From positions 1 through 64,000 of the forward strand of contig NZ_JAQV02000007.1 of assembly GCF_000732485.2 (NCBI RefSeq): DNA of 64,000 bases. Direction: 5' to 3'. Within the stretch, counting starts at the first letter, position 1, and every line of letters starts with the position of its first letter. The position numbers and the translations under genes were made by a program. Source of the stretch: Bacillus sp. SJS (GTDB lineage: Bacteria > Bacillota > Bacilli > Bacillales > Bacillaceae). This document shows, one piece after another, positions 25,612 through 35,398 of this stretch. The notes under the pieces were generated by a model. It worked only from the letters and a program-made list of their open reading frames with translations, had not been told where the DNA came from and did no database searches.

Positions 25612-26802
25612 TCAGAAAAGCTTTGAAAAGTTTGCTGTTATCGTAGAAATGCTTAAGAAAGCCATAACAATAACGATAATAACACCGAATATCGTAAGGA
25701 CAATAGGATGTTTATAATCCCCTACTATTGTCTTTTTGTATGCTGCTATAAGCATTACAGCCAATGTTATCGGCAAAATGAGACCATTTAATGCCCCTGC
25801 CAGCAAAAGAAGCTGAACTGGATTTCCGAGGGCAACAAAAACGGTTGCAGAAATTAAAATAAAAACAATGATCGTTGATTTTTGGTATTTCTGAATAACA
25901 GGACTGAAGGTTTGGATAAAGGAAACAGACGTATAAGCTGCACCGATAACCGAAGTGATGGCCGCTGCCAGCAGGACAACACCGAAGAATTTATATCCCA
26001 TATCTCCTGCAGCATGCTGAAACACAGATGCCGGCGGATTGTCTTTGCTGATTGTAAGTCCCTGTGCAACAATTCCAAGAGATGCAAGAAAAAGGAAAAT
26101 CCTCATAAGTGATGCTACTGCGATCCCTGTAACAGCACTTTGATTTACTTGGTTCAGGGCATTTCTACCTTTAATACCTGCGTCTAGAAGGCGATGTCCT
26201 CCTGCAAATGTAATATAGCCTCCCACTGTTCCCCCTACAAGAGTAACAATAGCGATAAAATAATCTTTTTCGGTATCCGGCATGAATGTTTTCGTCACGG
26301 CTTCGCCAATTGGCGGCTGGCTTGAGAACGCTACATAAATCGTAAGAAGGATCATCATGAAGCCCATTACTTGGGCAAACTTGTCCATAAGCTTGCCGGC
26401 TTCTTTAAACACAAAGACCATAATGGCAATCGCGGCTGCTATGATAGCGCCGAGCTTCTGGTCAATTCCGAAAAGCACGTTGAACCCAAGTCCTGCTCCC
26501 CCTATATTTCCAATATTAAAGGCAAGCCCGCCAAATACGATGAGAACGGCTACAAAAATCCCAAGACCTGGAAGTACCATATTAGCAATGTCCTGCGCCC
26601 TCTTTTCAGAAACGGCAATAATCCGCCATACATTCAGCTGCACCCCAATATCCAGGATGATGGTAATTAAAATAACAAACCCAAACGAAGCAGCTAATGT
26701 TTCCGTATAAAAGGTTGTCTGGGTTAAAAACCCAGGCCCGATTGCTGAGGTTGCCATTAGAAAGGCAGCCCCCATTAGTACACTTAAACGATTTTCTTTC
26801 AT
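25612..26802 (-). CDS. ycsG: NRAMP-family transporter (YcsG-like)
   Basis: 396 aa from ATG 26802, which has GAGGGA upstream; a longer frame to 26904 overlaps pxpA and is rejected. About eleven membrane helices. The first contains SAIGPGFLTQTTFYTE, lacking the DPGN metal motif of true Mn/Fe NRAMPs, as in the YcsG branch. It ends the pxpB-pxpC-pxpA operon, as ycsG accompanies ycsF in B. subtilis. Import of 5-oxoproline or a related substrate is inferred from context. Confidence 0.82.
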   Translation of the reverse strand: MKENRLSVLMGAAFLMATSAIGPGFLTQTTFYTETLAASFGFVILITIILDIGVQLNVWRIIAVSEKRAQDIANMVLPGLGIFVAVLIVFGGLAFNIGNIGGAGLGFNVLFGIDQKLGAIIAAAIAIMVFVFKEAGKLMDKFAQVMGFMMILLTIYVAFSSQPPIGEAVTKTFMPDTEKDYFIAIVTLVGGTVGGYITFAGGHRLLDAGIKGRNALNQVNQSAVTGIAVASLMRIFLFLASLGIVAQGLTISKDNPPASVFQHAAGDMGYKFFGVVLLAAAITSVIGAAYTSVSFIQTFSPVIQKYQKSTIIVFILISATVFVALGNPVQLLLLAGALNGLILPITLAVMLIAAYKKTIVGDYKHPIVLTIFGVIIVIVMAFLSISTITANFSKLF

Positions 26803-26818
26803 ATAAATCCCTCCCTCG

Positions 26819-27571
26819 TTACATCGTTTTAATTTGAATACCTGATTCCTGGAGCTCTTTTCTAATTTTTTTAGCAAATTCCAGAGCGTGTGCTCCATCG
26901 CCATGTATACAAACAGTATCTGCAGTCAATGAGATTTCTTCCCCATCTGTGCTGATCACTTTTTGTTCGGTAATCATTTTCTTCACCTGATCAATGGCCG
27001 TTTGATCATCTTTAATCAGGGCATTGGATTGACTTCTTGGAGTTAATGCTCCGTTATTTTGATAGGTACGGTCAGCAAAAACCTCGCTTGCTGTTTTTAA
27101 TCCGATGTCCTGTCCGGCTTTTATCAGCTCGCTTCCGGAAAGACCATACAGGATTAACGATGAATCATATGTATAAATGGCTTTCGCTATCGCTCCAGCC
27201 AGGGATGCATCAGCAGCAGCCATGTTATAAAGTGCTCCATGGGGCTTCACGTGATGCAGAGCTCCTCCCTCGGAACGGACAAATCCGTCAAGCGCCCCAA
27301 TCTGATACAGGACGATGTCATATGCTTCCTGCGCGGAAATGGCCAAAGCCCTTCTCCCAAAACCCTGAAGATCAGGAAAACCTGGATGGGCACCGATTGC
27401 TGTATGATTAGCCAATGCTTGTCCTACCGTCCTTCTCATTACGGACGGATCTCCCGCATGAAAGCCGCAGGCAATATTAACGGATGAAACAAGAGGAAGG
27501 ATTTCCTCATCGTTTCCGATTGTGTAGGATCCAAAGCTTTCCCCCAGATCGCAGTTTAAATCGGCGCGCAT
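26819..27571 (-). CDS. pxpA: 5-oxoprolinase subunit PxpA (LamB/YcsF family)
   Basis: 250 aa with the family N-terminus [11 protein letters not shown], then [11 protein letters not shown] and GAHPGFPD. Together with PxpB and PxpC it forms the ATP-dependent enzyme that opens pyroglutamate (5-oxoproline) to glutamate, a metabolite-repair function. It is separated from pxpC by 1 nt and from ycsG by 16 nt. Full length. Confidence 0.95.
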   Translation of the reverse strand: MRADLNCDLGESFGSYTIGNDEEILPLVSSVNIACGFHAGDPSVMRRTVGQALANHTAIGAHPGFPDLQGFGRRALAISAQEAYDIVLYQIGALDGFVRSEGGALHHVKPHGALYNMAAADASLAGAIAKAIYTYDSSLILYGLSGSELIKAGQDIGLKTASEVFADRTYQNNGALTPRSQSNALIKDDQTAIDQVKKMITEQKVISTDGEEISLTADTVCIHGDGAHALEFAKKIRKELQESGIQIKTM

Positions 27572-27572
27572 G

Positions 27573-28565
27573 TTAAAGAACCCCCTTTTCGAACTTGTCC
27601 CTCACCATGTTTCGGATAAAATCAATACCCTTTTCCCTTTGAACGAAAAGCTTTTGGGCTTCTTCAATGGTGGTCTTTTCAAACTTAATCTTTTCACCCG
27701 GTTTTAGCTGTGCCAGGTGCGGCAGGTCAACCGCGATTACCTGCCCCATTTTCGGATAGCCGCCAGTCGTCTGGTGATCGGCCATTAAAATGATCGGCTG
27801 TCCTCCTGCAGGTACCTGGATGGTTCCAAATCCCACTGCTTCAGACAGGAGTTCCCTTTTTTCTTTTAATGCTAAAACAGGTCCCTCTATCCGGTATCCC
27901 ATTCTGTCGGATTGGCTCGTCAGCGTAAATTCCTCCGTGTTAAAAACGGATTGCGAATCCTCTGTAAACCACTCATATTCTCTGCCTTCTATGTATCTGA
28001 CCGTTTTGTTTACTACGTTATAGTCCGGCTTCATATACCAGCTTGCCGGAATGGCTTTGGCTTCTGAATTCCTGATGGCTGCCTTGCCGATCAAATCGGA
28101 TTCTCTAATATTCAGCTCGTCATTTTCTGTTAGCGCGCGTCCATTCACTCCGCCTATTCGTGCCTTTAGATAAGTTGAACGGCTGCCAAGCTCCGGCTCC
28201 AGGTCATAGCCTCCTGATGCAGCCATATACGTTCTGCAGCCTGAGACAGGTGCACCGAATTCGAGCTTTGCTCCTGATCTTACAAAGACGGGTCTCCATA
28301 GCGGAATGGGCTGCCCGTTAACTTTCGGAGAAAGATTGCCTCCTGTAAGGGCAATTATGGTATCCTCCGTAAACTCAATGGAAGGCCCGAGCAGGGTCAT
28401 CTCAAGGGTTGCTTCATCATCTGGATTTCCGGCTAAAATGTTTGCAAGGCGGTGTGCATAAAGATCCATTGCTCCGCTTTTAATTACACCATACTTCTGA
28501 AAGCCGAATCTGCCATTATCCTGAATCGTGCTCAGCAGACCGGATTGGAGGATTTTCAAGCTCAT
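27573..28565 (-). CDS. pxpC: 5-oxoprolinase subunit PxpC (KipA/biotin-dependent carboxylase-like)
   Basis: 330 aa with the carboxyltransferase-like pattern: [16 protein letters not shown] near the N-terminus, [12 protein letters not shown] in the middle and [14 protein letters not shown] toward the C-terminus. In B. subtilis the orthologue KipA was first described as antagonist of the sporulation-kinase inhibitor KipI and later as a 5-oxoprolinase subunit. It is one base from pxpB and pxpA, so the three are co-translated. Confidence 0.94.
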   Translation of the reverse strand: MSLKILQSGLLSTIQDNGRFGFQKYGVIKSGAMDLYAHRLANILAGNPDDEATLEMTLLGPSIEFTEDTIIALTGGNLSPKVNGQPIPLWRPVFVRSGAKLEFGAPVSGCRTYMAASGGYDLEPELGSRSTYLKARIGGVNGRALTENDELNIRESDLIGKAAIRNSEAKAIPASWYMKPDYNVVNKTVRYIEGREYEWFTEDSQSVFNTEEFTLTSQSDRMGYRIEGPVLALKEKRELLSEAVGFGTIQVPAGGQPIILMADHQTTGGYPKMGQVIAVDLPHLAQLKPGEKIKFEKTTIEEAQKLFVQREKGIDFIRNMVRDKFEKGVL

Positions 28566-28566
28566 G

Positions 28567-29274
28567 CTATAACTCCTTTAAACGGTTATATTCTTCTTTG
28601 CTAATCCGGTAAAACTGAACGGAATCCCCTGCCTTTAAGAGTGCTGGCGGTTGTTTGGCGGCATCGAACAATGAGAGCGGTGTCCTGCCGATGATTTGCC
28701 AGCCTCCGGGTGTCTCAAGAGGATATACCCCTGTCTGAGTTCCTGCGATGCCTACAGAGCCGGCCGGTATTTTCGGTCTCGGTTTCTCTTTTCTAGGTGC
28801 TGCTATTTTCTCAGTCATTCCCCCCAAGTAAGGAAACCCCGGTGAAAAGCCAATCATGTATACGGGGTATACGCCTTCAGTATGGAGAGCAATGACCTCC
28901 TCTTTGCTTATACCATTGTGATTTGCTACTTCATCCAGATCCATTCCAAAATCTTCGTCATAGCACACTGGAATTTTTACCGGCTCAGAGCCTGGAGTTT
29001 TCACGCTTTCCTGCTCCATTGAGGAAATGATTTTCTCGATTTCTTCCTGGATCCTTTCATGGGATTGGCCAGGGCTTTCCTTAAAATAAAGCAAATCAAA
29101 AATGATGGTTACATTTGTAAATGCAGGTATGTATTCTGTCAGCCATGGAAAATCACCCTGATCCAGCTGATCCGTTAATAATCTGATTTTTATCCGAAGG
29201 TCTTCACTTATTTCTTGCCCAAGTTCTACAAGCAAGGCTTGTTCGCTTATTGGAAAGTAAGCTGCTCTTTTCAT
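28567..29274 (-). CDS. pxpB: 5-oxoprolinase subunit PxpB (KipI)
   Basis: 235 aa from ATG 29274 behind GGGGGGAAGGAA; the longer frame to 29337 has no site. The cyclophilin-like C-terminal domain shows the family block MIGFSPGFPYLGGM and RTPLSLFDAAKQPPALL. It heads the pxpB-pxpC-pxpA-ycsG operon. Besides pyroglutamate hydrolysis, the B. subtilis orthologue KipI inhibits KinA. The kipR repressor gene that accompanies it in B. subtilis is absent here. Confidence 0.94.
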   Translation of the reverse strand: MKRAAYFPISEQALLVELGQEISEDLRIKIRLLTDQLDQGDFPWLTEYIPAFTNVTIIFDLLYFKESPGQSHERIQEEIEKIISSMEQESVKTPGSEPVKIPVCYDEDFGMDLDEVANHNGISKEEVIALHTEGVYPVYMIGFSPGFPYLGGMTEKIAAPRKEKPRPKIPAGSVGIAGTQTGVYPLETPGGWQIIGRTPLSLFDAAKQPPALLKAGDSVQFYRISKEEYNRLKEL

Positions 29275-29298
29275 TTCCTTCCCCCCTTCTGCCTGATT

Positions 29299-29315
29299 GT
29301 TATATTGTACATAAC
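29299..29315. promoter_or_regulatory. candidate operator/promoter of the pxp operon
   Basis: GTTATATTGTACATAAC is a 5-bp-arm dyad 25-41 bp upstream of pxpB. On the minus strand a TTGTGC-17-TACAAT promoter-like pair overlaps it. The rest of 29275-29585 shows no gene. Confidence 0.4.
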
Positions 29316-29585
29316 CAATTTTTTTAGCACAAATCAAATTTTGTCAAATGAATAGGAGATGGTATTCATTTCTGAGCTGTACCAGCAATTACTATTTTTC
29401 GTCCCTTTTACTAAAACATGCAGACAATACAAGATCAACTCTTATATAATTGAAAAAAATGGAACGGATGCGAGGTCGTTAACGATGTAAGATTTTCAAT
29501 CAATCATCATATTCCACTCGAAAGGAGCTCGTCCGATGTAAAGGTACAATCCTTCCTAAAAATAACGATAAGGGGATGTGCCTAT

Positions 29586-30785
29586 ATGAAAACTGCAAAC
29601 TTCCGCTACTTATGGATTGGACAGACGATCGCAAATGCAGGCGATATTTTTTATGCAGTAGGGCTGATTGCCCTGCTTTACGAAGCGACTGGATCGGCAT
29701 TTTATTTAGCAGCCGTTCCTTTTGCCATTACGGCTTCTAAATTTTCAAGCGGGCTTGCCGCGCCTCTCCTTCTTGACCGCTGGAAATTAGATGGGGTTCT
29801 AGTTTTTTCCCAGGCAGCAAAAACGCTCTTCCTTCTCCTGCTGGCGCTTGGAATAACTTCAGGACATTCGGGGAATTTACTCTTTATGTTCCTATGCATT
29901 ATCATAATCTCTATTTTGGATGGATGGTCGGCCCCTGCCAAAAATGCTATGCTTCCCGGCCTGGTACCTTCGGATGATCTCGTAAAAGCGAACAGCTTTA
30001 CCGCGAGTATGGATCAAAGCGTACAGCTTGGAGGCTGGGCGGCAGGCGGAGTGCTGGCTGCTTTAATCGGGTCCATGAGTTTAATTTGGATGTCCGCTGG
30101 ATTATATGCTTTCTCAACTATTCTGCTAAAGAGAATTAAGCTTCAGCCTATCCCTATTGAAAGCAGTTTGAAGGAGGAAGAAATATGGAGCCGCTTGAAG
30201 GAAGGATGGATTAGAATTTGGAAGAGTCCATCTCTAAGGGCCATCCATTTCATCCTGCTTCTTGAAACAGCGGCAGGAGCCGTATGGATTGCCGCCATCC
30301 TTTATGTTTATGTTAAAGATCAGCTGCAGATGGGAGAAGAATGGTGGGGATATATTAATGCCAGCTTTTTCGCAGGACTGATTGCCGGAGGACTCTTAGG
30401 TGTCCGGTATGCTTCATGGATTGACCGGAACAGCCGGAAGGTGCTGATCACTGGCGCATTTGGAGTCAGTGCTGCAGCCTTTACTTTCGGAATAACCGCA
30501 GTACCTTGGCTTGCATTGGCAGCATCTGCTTTTTTCGGGATGATGGAGCAGCTTAAAAATGTATGTCTGCAGACAGCTGTTCAGCGATTTACACCTGCCG
30601 CGCTCCTATCCAAGGTTTATTCAGCCCAAAGCTCTATGCTCGCTCTTACCTTCGGACTAGGATCGCTTGCTGTAGGAGCTGCGGCGGAGAGGCTTCCGAT
30701 TTATTTGGTTTTTATGCTGTCCTCAGGAATTCTGCTTCTATCAGCAGGATACACCATTCTGCGGAAAAACAGACTTTCCTCCTGA
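29586..30785 (+). CDS. MFS transporter
   Basis: 399 aa with about twelve membrane helices in two halves. MKTANFRYLWIGQTIANAGD at the start and the loop after helix 2 (LLLDRW-K) fit the MFS drug/siderophore exporter-like group (EntS/YfmI type). AAGGGGATGTG precedes the ATG. It is monocistronic, divergent from the pxp operon, and absent from this locus in B. subtilis. Substrate unknown. Confidence 0.8.
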   Translation: MKTANFRYLWIGQTIANAGDIFYAVGLIALLYEATGSAFYLAAVPFAITASKFSSGLAAPLLLDRWKLDGVLVFSQAAKTLFLLLLALGITSGHSGNLLFMFLCIIIISILDGWSAPAKNAMLPGLVPSDDLVKANSFTASMDQSVQLGGWAAGGVLAALIGSMSLIWMSAGLYAFSTILLKRIKLQPIPIESSLKEEEIWSRLKEGWIRIWKSPSLRAIHFILLLETAAGAVWIAAILYVYVKDQLQMGEEWWGYINASFFAGLIAGGLLGVRYASWIDRNSRKVLITGAFGVSAAAFTFGITAVPWLALAASAFFGMMEQLKNVCLQTAVQRFTPAALLSKVYSAQSSMLALTFGLGSLAVGAAAERLPIYLVFMLSSGILLLSAGYTILRKNRLSS

Positions 30786-30815
30786 GAATAAAAGAGCATA
30801 TCCTTTGCACCAATT

Positions 30816-30860
30816 AAAAAATAGACCGGTCTGGCACCTGCCAGAACCGGTCTATTTTTA
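30816..30860. terminator. bidirectional terminator
   Basis: AAAAATAGACCGGT(TC) and its complement, with T runs on both sides, between the convergent MFS and ytxK genes. Confidence 0.88.
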
Positions 30861-31847
30861 GCGGCTTTTTTCAAACCATTCATTAATCTGCTTCATCATC
30901 GCCTGCATTCCTTCAAAATTAGAGAATTTCGGCAGGTCAGCAAGCATCGCCTGCTTAGGTGGGGCAGCCCCTTCCCCTTTTTTCTGGAGAATAAAAATGC
31001 TCTTGGCATGCTGTTCTCCCTGGAACATAGACAAAGGCAGCTGCAATAACCCTTGTATATAGGCCTGCTCCTTTATAAATGCATTCAGTTTAGGAGCTTC
31101 CTTGGAACTGAAAAGCTGATTAGGGATAATGAAAAACAGGTATCCACCCGGTTTTGCATGGTTCATGCTTTGTTCAATAAAGAGATGGTGAGCATACGAG
31201 TGGCCTTCATCTGCTTTGAGCGAAAAGGCTGACGCTCCTTCATCATTTGGATAGTAACCTACAGGCAAATCGCAAATGACAGCATCGGCAGGATCAACAA
31301 ATAAATTTTGGAGACTGTCCTGGTTATAAAATTGAACGGGATGCTTTTGAAGATTCGCGTTTATATAAGATAGCTGAATCAGGAGATCATCTACATCCAC
31401 CCCTGAGCTTTCCACTTTATGATCCTTAAGCTGATTTAAAACAGCTGTAAGCAGGTTGCCGGTTCCGACTGCCGGATCCAAGAGTGAAAAGGAAGGCTTA
31501 TTACTCATGAAGCGCTGAACGAGATACCCAACAAAAATCCCTACTGAATCCGGAGTCATCTGGTGGTTTGGATGGGCGCCTTCCTTCAGGCCCTTTAGCA
31601 CACACAATTGGAACGCTTTTCTAATCTCTTCTGATTCATATGTATCAAGCTGGATGTCAGCATAAAGTTTTTTTACTTTTTTCTTAGCCAATTCACTTAA
31701 CTCATCCTGCAGCACATCACCGTGAAATAAGTTCTCCCCGGTTTCGGCTACTGCTTCTATATAGGATAATTGCAATTCTTCGGCCAGCTGTTCAGATGAT
31801 TCATTTAAAGCAGTAAACAGCTTTTCCATATTTGAAACGGTTTGCAT
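30858..31847 (-). CDS. ytxK: class I SAM-dependent methyltransferase (YtxK)
   Basis: 329 aa, N6-adenine-methyltransferase-like. Motif I is LLDPAVGTGNLL (about 142-153). The catalytic NPPY position reads DLPVGYYP, so target-base catalysis may be altered; this variant is usual as far as I know for the YtxK group. ATG behind AGGAGGAG. It lies upstream of tpx in reverse order, as in B. subtilis. Not adjacent to any restriction gene, so an orphan housekeeping methyltransferase. Confidence 0.85.
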   Translation of the reverse strand: MQTVSNMEKLFTALNESSEQLAEELQLSYIEAVAETGENLFHGDVLQDELSELAKKKVKKLYADIQLDTYESEEIRKAFQLCVLKGLKEGAHPNHQMTPDSVGIFVGYLVQRFMSNKPSFSLLDPAVGTGNLLTAVLNQLKDHKVESSGVDVDDLLIQLSYINANLQKHPVQFYNQDSLQNLFVDPADAVICDLPVGYYPNDEGASAFSLKADEGHSYAHHLFIEQSMNHAKPGGYLFFIIPNQLFSSKEAPKLNAFIKEQAYIQGLLQLPLSMFQGEQHAKSIFILQKKGEGAAPPKQAMLADLPKFSNFEGMQAMMKQINEWFEKSR

Positions 31848-32004
31848 CCACTTCTCCTCCTAGAGCATACTTCCTACCATTTTAGATAAGCTCTGGCTGA
31901 AAGACAAGGCTTATGCCTGAAAAAAAGCGCAAGCGCCTTGAAGGAATGAAGGTCTGGGCAGTGCAAAACGTCCTGTTGAAGGGCGGAACTGACCGCATGG
32001 CGGG

Positions 32005-32032
32005 GGCCTCCGGAAAAATTAACCGGAGGCTT
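32005..32032 (-). terminator. tpx terminator
   Basis: GCCTCCGG / CCGGAGGC with a T-rich loop and following T tract, 12 nt after the tpx stop. Upstream, 31921-31935 carries an AAGCGCAAGCGCC word, a motif common in intergenic regions of Bacillus. Confidence 0.65.
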
Positions 32033-32043
32033 TAGGAACAATA

Positions 32044-32544
32044 TTATTTGGCAGCCTTAGCGGCTTCAATTGCTGCTTCATAATCAGGATGATTCGTAGC
32101 TTCACTAACATATTCAGCGTGTACCACTTCGTTATTGCTGTCGATAACGAAAACGGAACGAGCAAGAAGGCGGAGTTCTTTAATCGCCACTCCATATGCC
32201 TCTCCAAAGCTAAGATCGCGGTGATCGGAAAGTGTCACGACATTCTCCAGTCCGTTTGCAGCACACCAGCGTTTTTGAGCAAATGGAAGGTCATTACTGA
32301 TTGTTAAAACCGTAACATTTTCAAGCTTCGCTGCTTCTTCATTGAATTTTCTTGTCTGTGCATCGCATACCCCTGTATCAATAGACGGAACGACTGAAAC
32401 AATGCGGATTTTACCTTTTGAGTCCTCAAGTTTTACTTCAGACAAGTCGTTGGCCAAGACGCGGAAATCTGGTGCTTTGTCCCCTTTTTTCACTTCTTTA
32501 TTCGGCAAGGTTACAGGATTGCCTTTAAACGTAATATTCGCCAT
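32044..32544 (-). CDS. tpx: thiol peroxidase (atypical 2-Cys peroxiredoxin)
   Basis: 166 aa. Peroxidatic Cys60 in [12 protein letters not shown] and resolving Cys94 in KRWCAANG are both present at the usual spacing. It reduces hydrogen peroxide and alkyl peroxides with thioredoxin in the cytosol. GAGGAGG precedes the ATG. Its place beside ytxK and ytfJ is conserved in Bacillus. Confidence 0.96.
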   Translation of the reverse strand: MANITFKGNPVTLPNKEVKKGDKAPDFRVLANDLSEVKLEDSKGKIRIVSVVPSIDTGVCDAQTRKFNEEAAKLENVTVLTISNDLPFAQKRWCAANGLENVVTLSDHRDLSFGEAYGVAIKELRLLARSVFVIDSNNEVVHAEYVSEATNHPDYEAAIEAAKAAK

Positions 32545-32694
32545 GTTTATTCCTCCTCTATCATCTATGGATCTATGTACAATTTCATGATAGCTTGTCC
32601 CGGGAGGCTTTGCAAACTTAACCTCATTCTATTTACTGAATTTTACAAAATTTAAAAAATCGCAGATAACTTTGGAGGCATAACGAGGCGAATT

Positions 32695-32720
32695 AAAAAA
32701 GGCCTGTACTCAGACCTTTT
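32695..32720 (-). terminator. terminator after the 206-aa gene
   Basis: AAAAGGTCT / AGGCCTTTT (one G-U pair) followed by TTTTTT on the minus strand. Confidence 0.6.
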
Positions 32721-32755
32721 ATAACGCTTAGAGGACCGTGAAGATGTAAGCTTCA

Positions 32756-33376
32756 TTAACGGAACCAAGTACGAAGCAAGCTTCCGATTAATTCCAAATC
32801 ACTAATTGCTTTATTTAATGCTGCGGGGTTAATCATTGTACTTAGAGTATCCCTTAATTGACCATCTGCCTTCCAGCCAGCTTTGGAAGAGCTTGTTTCC
32901 TGATCATCTAAAGTGAATTTTGCTATTGCATGACCTTCTCCAATATCCTTAAAACGCTGAGTTAGGAGATCCATAGCTGAATCCAAGGCTTCTTCCCCGT
33001 TCATGACGTTTCTCCGGTTATTTGCCCATTCTCTGAAGCTTTGAGAAAAAGGTCCTAAACCTGCATTCAAATCGATATTTTTTATAAAATCGATATTTTT
33101 TACAAGTCTGGATTGAACCGAAGCAGTTCCTGCTGATAAAGTCCCGGCAGCCGCTTTTTCTTCGTAGAACTCCTGCCAAAAACTTATGACACCGGCGATT
33201 GTCTGTGTAATTCTTGATTTTTGTTCCTCCGAGAAACAATTGTCCAAATAAAATAATAGGCATTGCGGCAATGAGTCCAAACCGGGCAGTGCAGGCAACT
33301 CGATGGTGATTGGTTCGTACGTCGTTGTACACGTGCATTTTTTTAGAAGACAAATCAAACAGCAGCCATATACCAA
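32756..33376 (-). CDS. 206-aa hypothetical protein with Cys-rich N-terminus
   Basis: Starts at TTG 33376 with AGGAGG 8 nt upstream. The first 16 residues contain five cysteines (CCLICLLKKCTC); the rest is mostly helical, with a repeated KNID word (RLVKNIDFIKNIDLNAG near 92). There is no membrane helix or clear signal peptide. It is inserted between tpx and ytfJ, a position empty in B. subtilis. No family recognised. The N-terminus could suit a spore-coat or metal-binding protein, but that is a guess. Confidence 0.6.
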   Translation of the reverse strand: MVYGCCLICLLKKCTCTTTYEPITIELPALPGLDSLPQCLLFYLDNCFSEEQKSRITQTIAGVISFWQEFYEEKAAAGTLSAGTASVQSRLVKNIDFIKNIDLNAGLGPFSQSFREWANNRRNVMNGEEALDSAMDLLTQRFKDIGEGHAIAKFTLDDQETSSSKAGWKADGQLRDTLSTMINPAALNKAISDLELIGSLLRTWFR

Positions 33377-33470
33377 ATCGCTTTCCTCCTACAATCAAGA
33401 TAATCCAGTATATGGTTTCAATTTTTTTTTGATTGGACATCCTCCCTGAATTTATCGAACGGCTTAATAC

Positions 33471-33509
33471 AAAAAGGGAACCCGCTGCCAATCAGCGGGT
33501 TCCCTTTTG
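33471..33509. terminator. strong bidirectional terminator after ytfJ
   Basis: AAAGGGAACCCGCTG / CAGCGGGTTCCCTTTT, 4 nt from the ytfJ stop. Confidence 0.88.
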
Positions 33510-33512
33510 CTA

Positions 33513-33992
33513 TTAAAAGTCAATATCATCTCTCATAGAAGAAGGATGACCGTTTGATCCGGAATCATTTTTTTTAAACATTTTCTGGATTTTCTCGATC
33601 GTTTGCGGTGCAGATTCCAGAATTCTTTCATATAAATGGGTGCTTTCATCCAGATGAAGCATTTTCACTCCATTATGGCCGACAATGAGGAAGGCAATTG
33701 GTGTGATGGAAACTCCGCCTCCGCTCCCTCCGCCAAAAGGCATTCTGCTGCGACTGCTGTTTCCGGACACATGTCCTGCCTGAGGCTGGGCAAAAGATTG
33801 ATCCTCGCCTGAACCTGCCTGGCCGAATTCACTGCCGCCTGCAGCAAAACCAAATCCAACCTTTGATACCGTTAAGATCACGCTTCCATCAGGAGTCTCG
33901 ACTGGATCTCCAATGATCGTATTTACATCTACCATTTGCTTTAAATTTTCCATAGCCGTTTTCATTAGACCTTGAATTGGATGGTCGCTCAT
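33513..33992 (-). CDS. ytfJ: GerW-family sporulation protein YtfJ
   Basis: 159 aa. The N-terminus (HPIQGLMKTAMENLKQMVDVN) and the glycine-rich centre (FGGGSGGGVSITPIAFLIV) define the GerW/YtfJ family, whose members are linked to spore germination. It follows ytfI by 11 nt in a two-gene unit and is presumably expressed in the forespore, as in B. subtilis. Confidence 0.92.
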   Translation of the reverse strand: MSDHPIQGLMKTAMENLKQMVDVNTIIGDPVETPDGSVILTVSKVGFGFAAGGSEFGQAGSGEDQSFAQPQAGHVSGNSSRSRMPFGGGSGGGVSITPIAFLIVGHNGVKMLHLDESTHLYERILESAPQTIEKIQKMFKKNDSGSNGHPSSMRDDIDF

Positions 33993-34003
33993 AATGTTGC
34001 CCC

Positions 34004-34699
34004 CTATGCAGTATTATTGTGTTCTCCAAATATTTTGGATAAAGGCTTATTGCCAAAGGATGGCTTTCCGCCCTTCCAATATTTAACGAATCGCAATCCA
34101 CCGATAATAGCATGCCCGATTCGAAACCGGACCATACCTGTTACCATCGTATCCAGACAAAGACCTTGAAAAATCGGAACAATTGATAGAACCGGCTGTG
34201 TTTTGAGCTTCATATAGTTTCCTGCCGCTCCGCACATTAAACCCTTTATAGTCCAAAGCATTCCGGCAGTGCTGCCTGTAGAAGCAGAATCCCCTAACCC
34301 GAATCTGGTATGCCATTCAAATTGTGTAATTTCAATATGCTTTAGAAATTTTCTTGCAATGGTATGAAGACCTGTAATATGCCCTGCCAGTTCTTTGAAA
34401 TCACGAATTCCCGTTTTCACATCACTTTCTGTAATATGATCTTCCTGTGATTTCCCGCTGTTCTTTTCTTGGCCCATATTGGATTCCTTAACTACGCTTA
34501 CACTCATATCCTTCTCATTTGCTTTTATAACAGGAACCTTGAATGTATAGCGAAGCAATCCGCCCCATGCTCTTACCTTTACTTTCAAGTCATCATTTTT
34601 TCCAATCCGGCAATATTCAACGGTGATGGTCAGCTTCGTAAAGGCAATAAGCAGCATAAAAAGAAAAAGAAATAAAAGAATTCCATAAACCCAAATCAT
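34004..34699 (-). CDS. ytfI: DUF2953 membrane protein YtfI
   Basis: 231 aa. One N-terminal membrane helix (residues 2-20) is followed by a soluble domain with the DUF2953 end pattern (VRFRIGHAIIGGLRFVKYW). GGAGC precedes the ATG. Co-transcribed with ytfJ, which suggests a sporulation role. Function otherwise unknown. Confidence 0.88.
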   Translation of the reverse strand: MIWVYGILLFLFLFMLLIAFTKLTITVEYCRIGKNDDLKVKVRAWGGLLRYTFKVPVIKANEKDMSVSVVKESNMGQEKNSGKSQEDHITESDVKTGIRDFKELAGHITGLHTIARKFLKHIEITQFEWHTRFGLGDSASTGSTAGMLWTIKGLMCGAAGNYMKLKTQPVLSIVPIFQGLCLDTMVTGMVRFRIGHAIIGGLRFVKYWKGGKPSFGNKPLSKIFGEHNNTA

Positions 34700-34854
34700 C
34701 TATACCGCTCCTTTCAGCAATTAAGTATCGCCCAGTACGCCTTTCTTTAATCGAAAGTCTGTAAACTTGCCTATTGGACTGGACTTAAAAGGGGAGATTG
34801 AACATTTAACTCCATGTCCGGCCCCTCCCGCTCCCATCTCTAGCAGAGCAAAAA

Positions 34855-34888
34855 AAAGCTGCTTCCCAATACGATAGGAAGCAGCTTT
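34855..34888 (-). terminator. yteJ terminator
   Basis: AAAGCTGCTTCC / GGAAGCAGCTTT with TTTTTT following on the minus strand. Confidence 0.85.
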
Positions 34889-34893
34889 CAATA

Positions 34894-35385
34894 CTAATTT
34901 CTATACATGTTTTCATGAACGACTGCAGTATCCGCAAACAGATCATGCAGTGCCTGTTTTTTGGGAGTAAATCCCGCTACAATGTAAGCGATCCACACCG
35001 TTTTACTGATAAATCGCCCGACAAGTTCTCTAAAAAGGATCGTTCCCCATGATAGTGGTTTTTCTTGATTTAGTGAAACCACCCGGATGCCGAATATCAT
35101 TTTACCAAGCGTCTGATTTAGAAATTTCGTCATCAGCACGAAGTATAGAAAGAAAATAAGCAATTCCAGAAGCGGTTTAGGAGAGAACATCGAACTTCCT
35201 CCATCACTTCCCGAAAAGATAAATATGGGTTTGATCAATATAGCATTGATCCCTGCGATAACAGCAAGGTCAACAAGATAAGCCCAAAAACGAATCCAAA
35301 ACCCTCCATAAACCGGTTCTGAGCGAACGGGTTCCGATGTAAGGACAGAGGGCCGTTCCACTGTATCGTCAAATGTCGTGTCCAT
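34894..35385 (-). CDS. yteJ: RDD-family membrane protein YteJ
   Basis: 163 aa with the RDD signature: FWIRFWAYLVDLAVI (Arg, Asp) near 29-43, then QTLGKMIFGIRVV (Gly, Lys, Arg) near 108. Three to four membrane helices. It follows sppA by 13 nt; the B. subtilis orthologue is co-expressed with SppA in lantibiotic resistance and inhibits it. That role is likely here too. Confidence 0.9.
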   Translation of the reverse strand: MDTTFDDTVERPSVLTSEPVRSEPVYGGFWIRFWAYLVDLAVIAGINAILIKPIFIFSGSDGGSSMFSPKPLLELLIFFLYFVLMTKFLNQTLGKMIFGIRVVSLNQEKPLSWGTILFRELVGRFISKTVWIAYIVAGFTPKKQALHDLFADTAVVHENMYRN

Positions 35386-35398
35386 TAAACGCCCTCCT

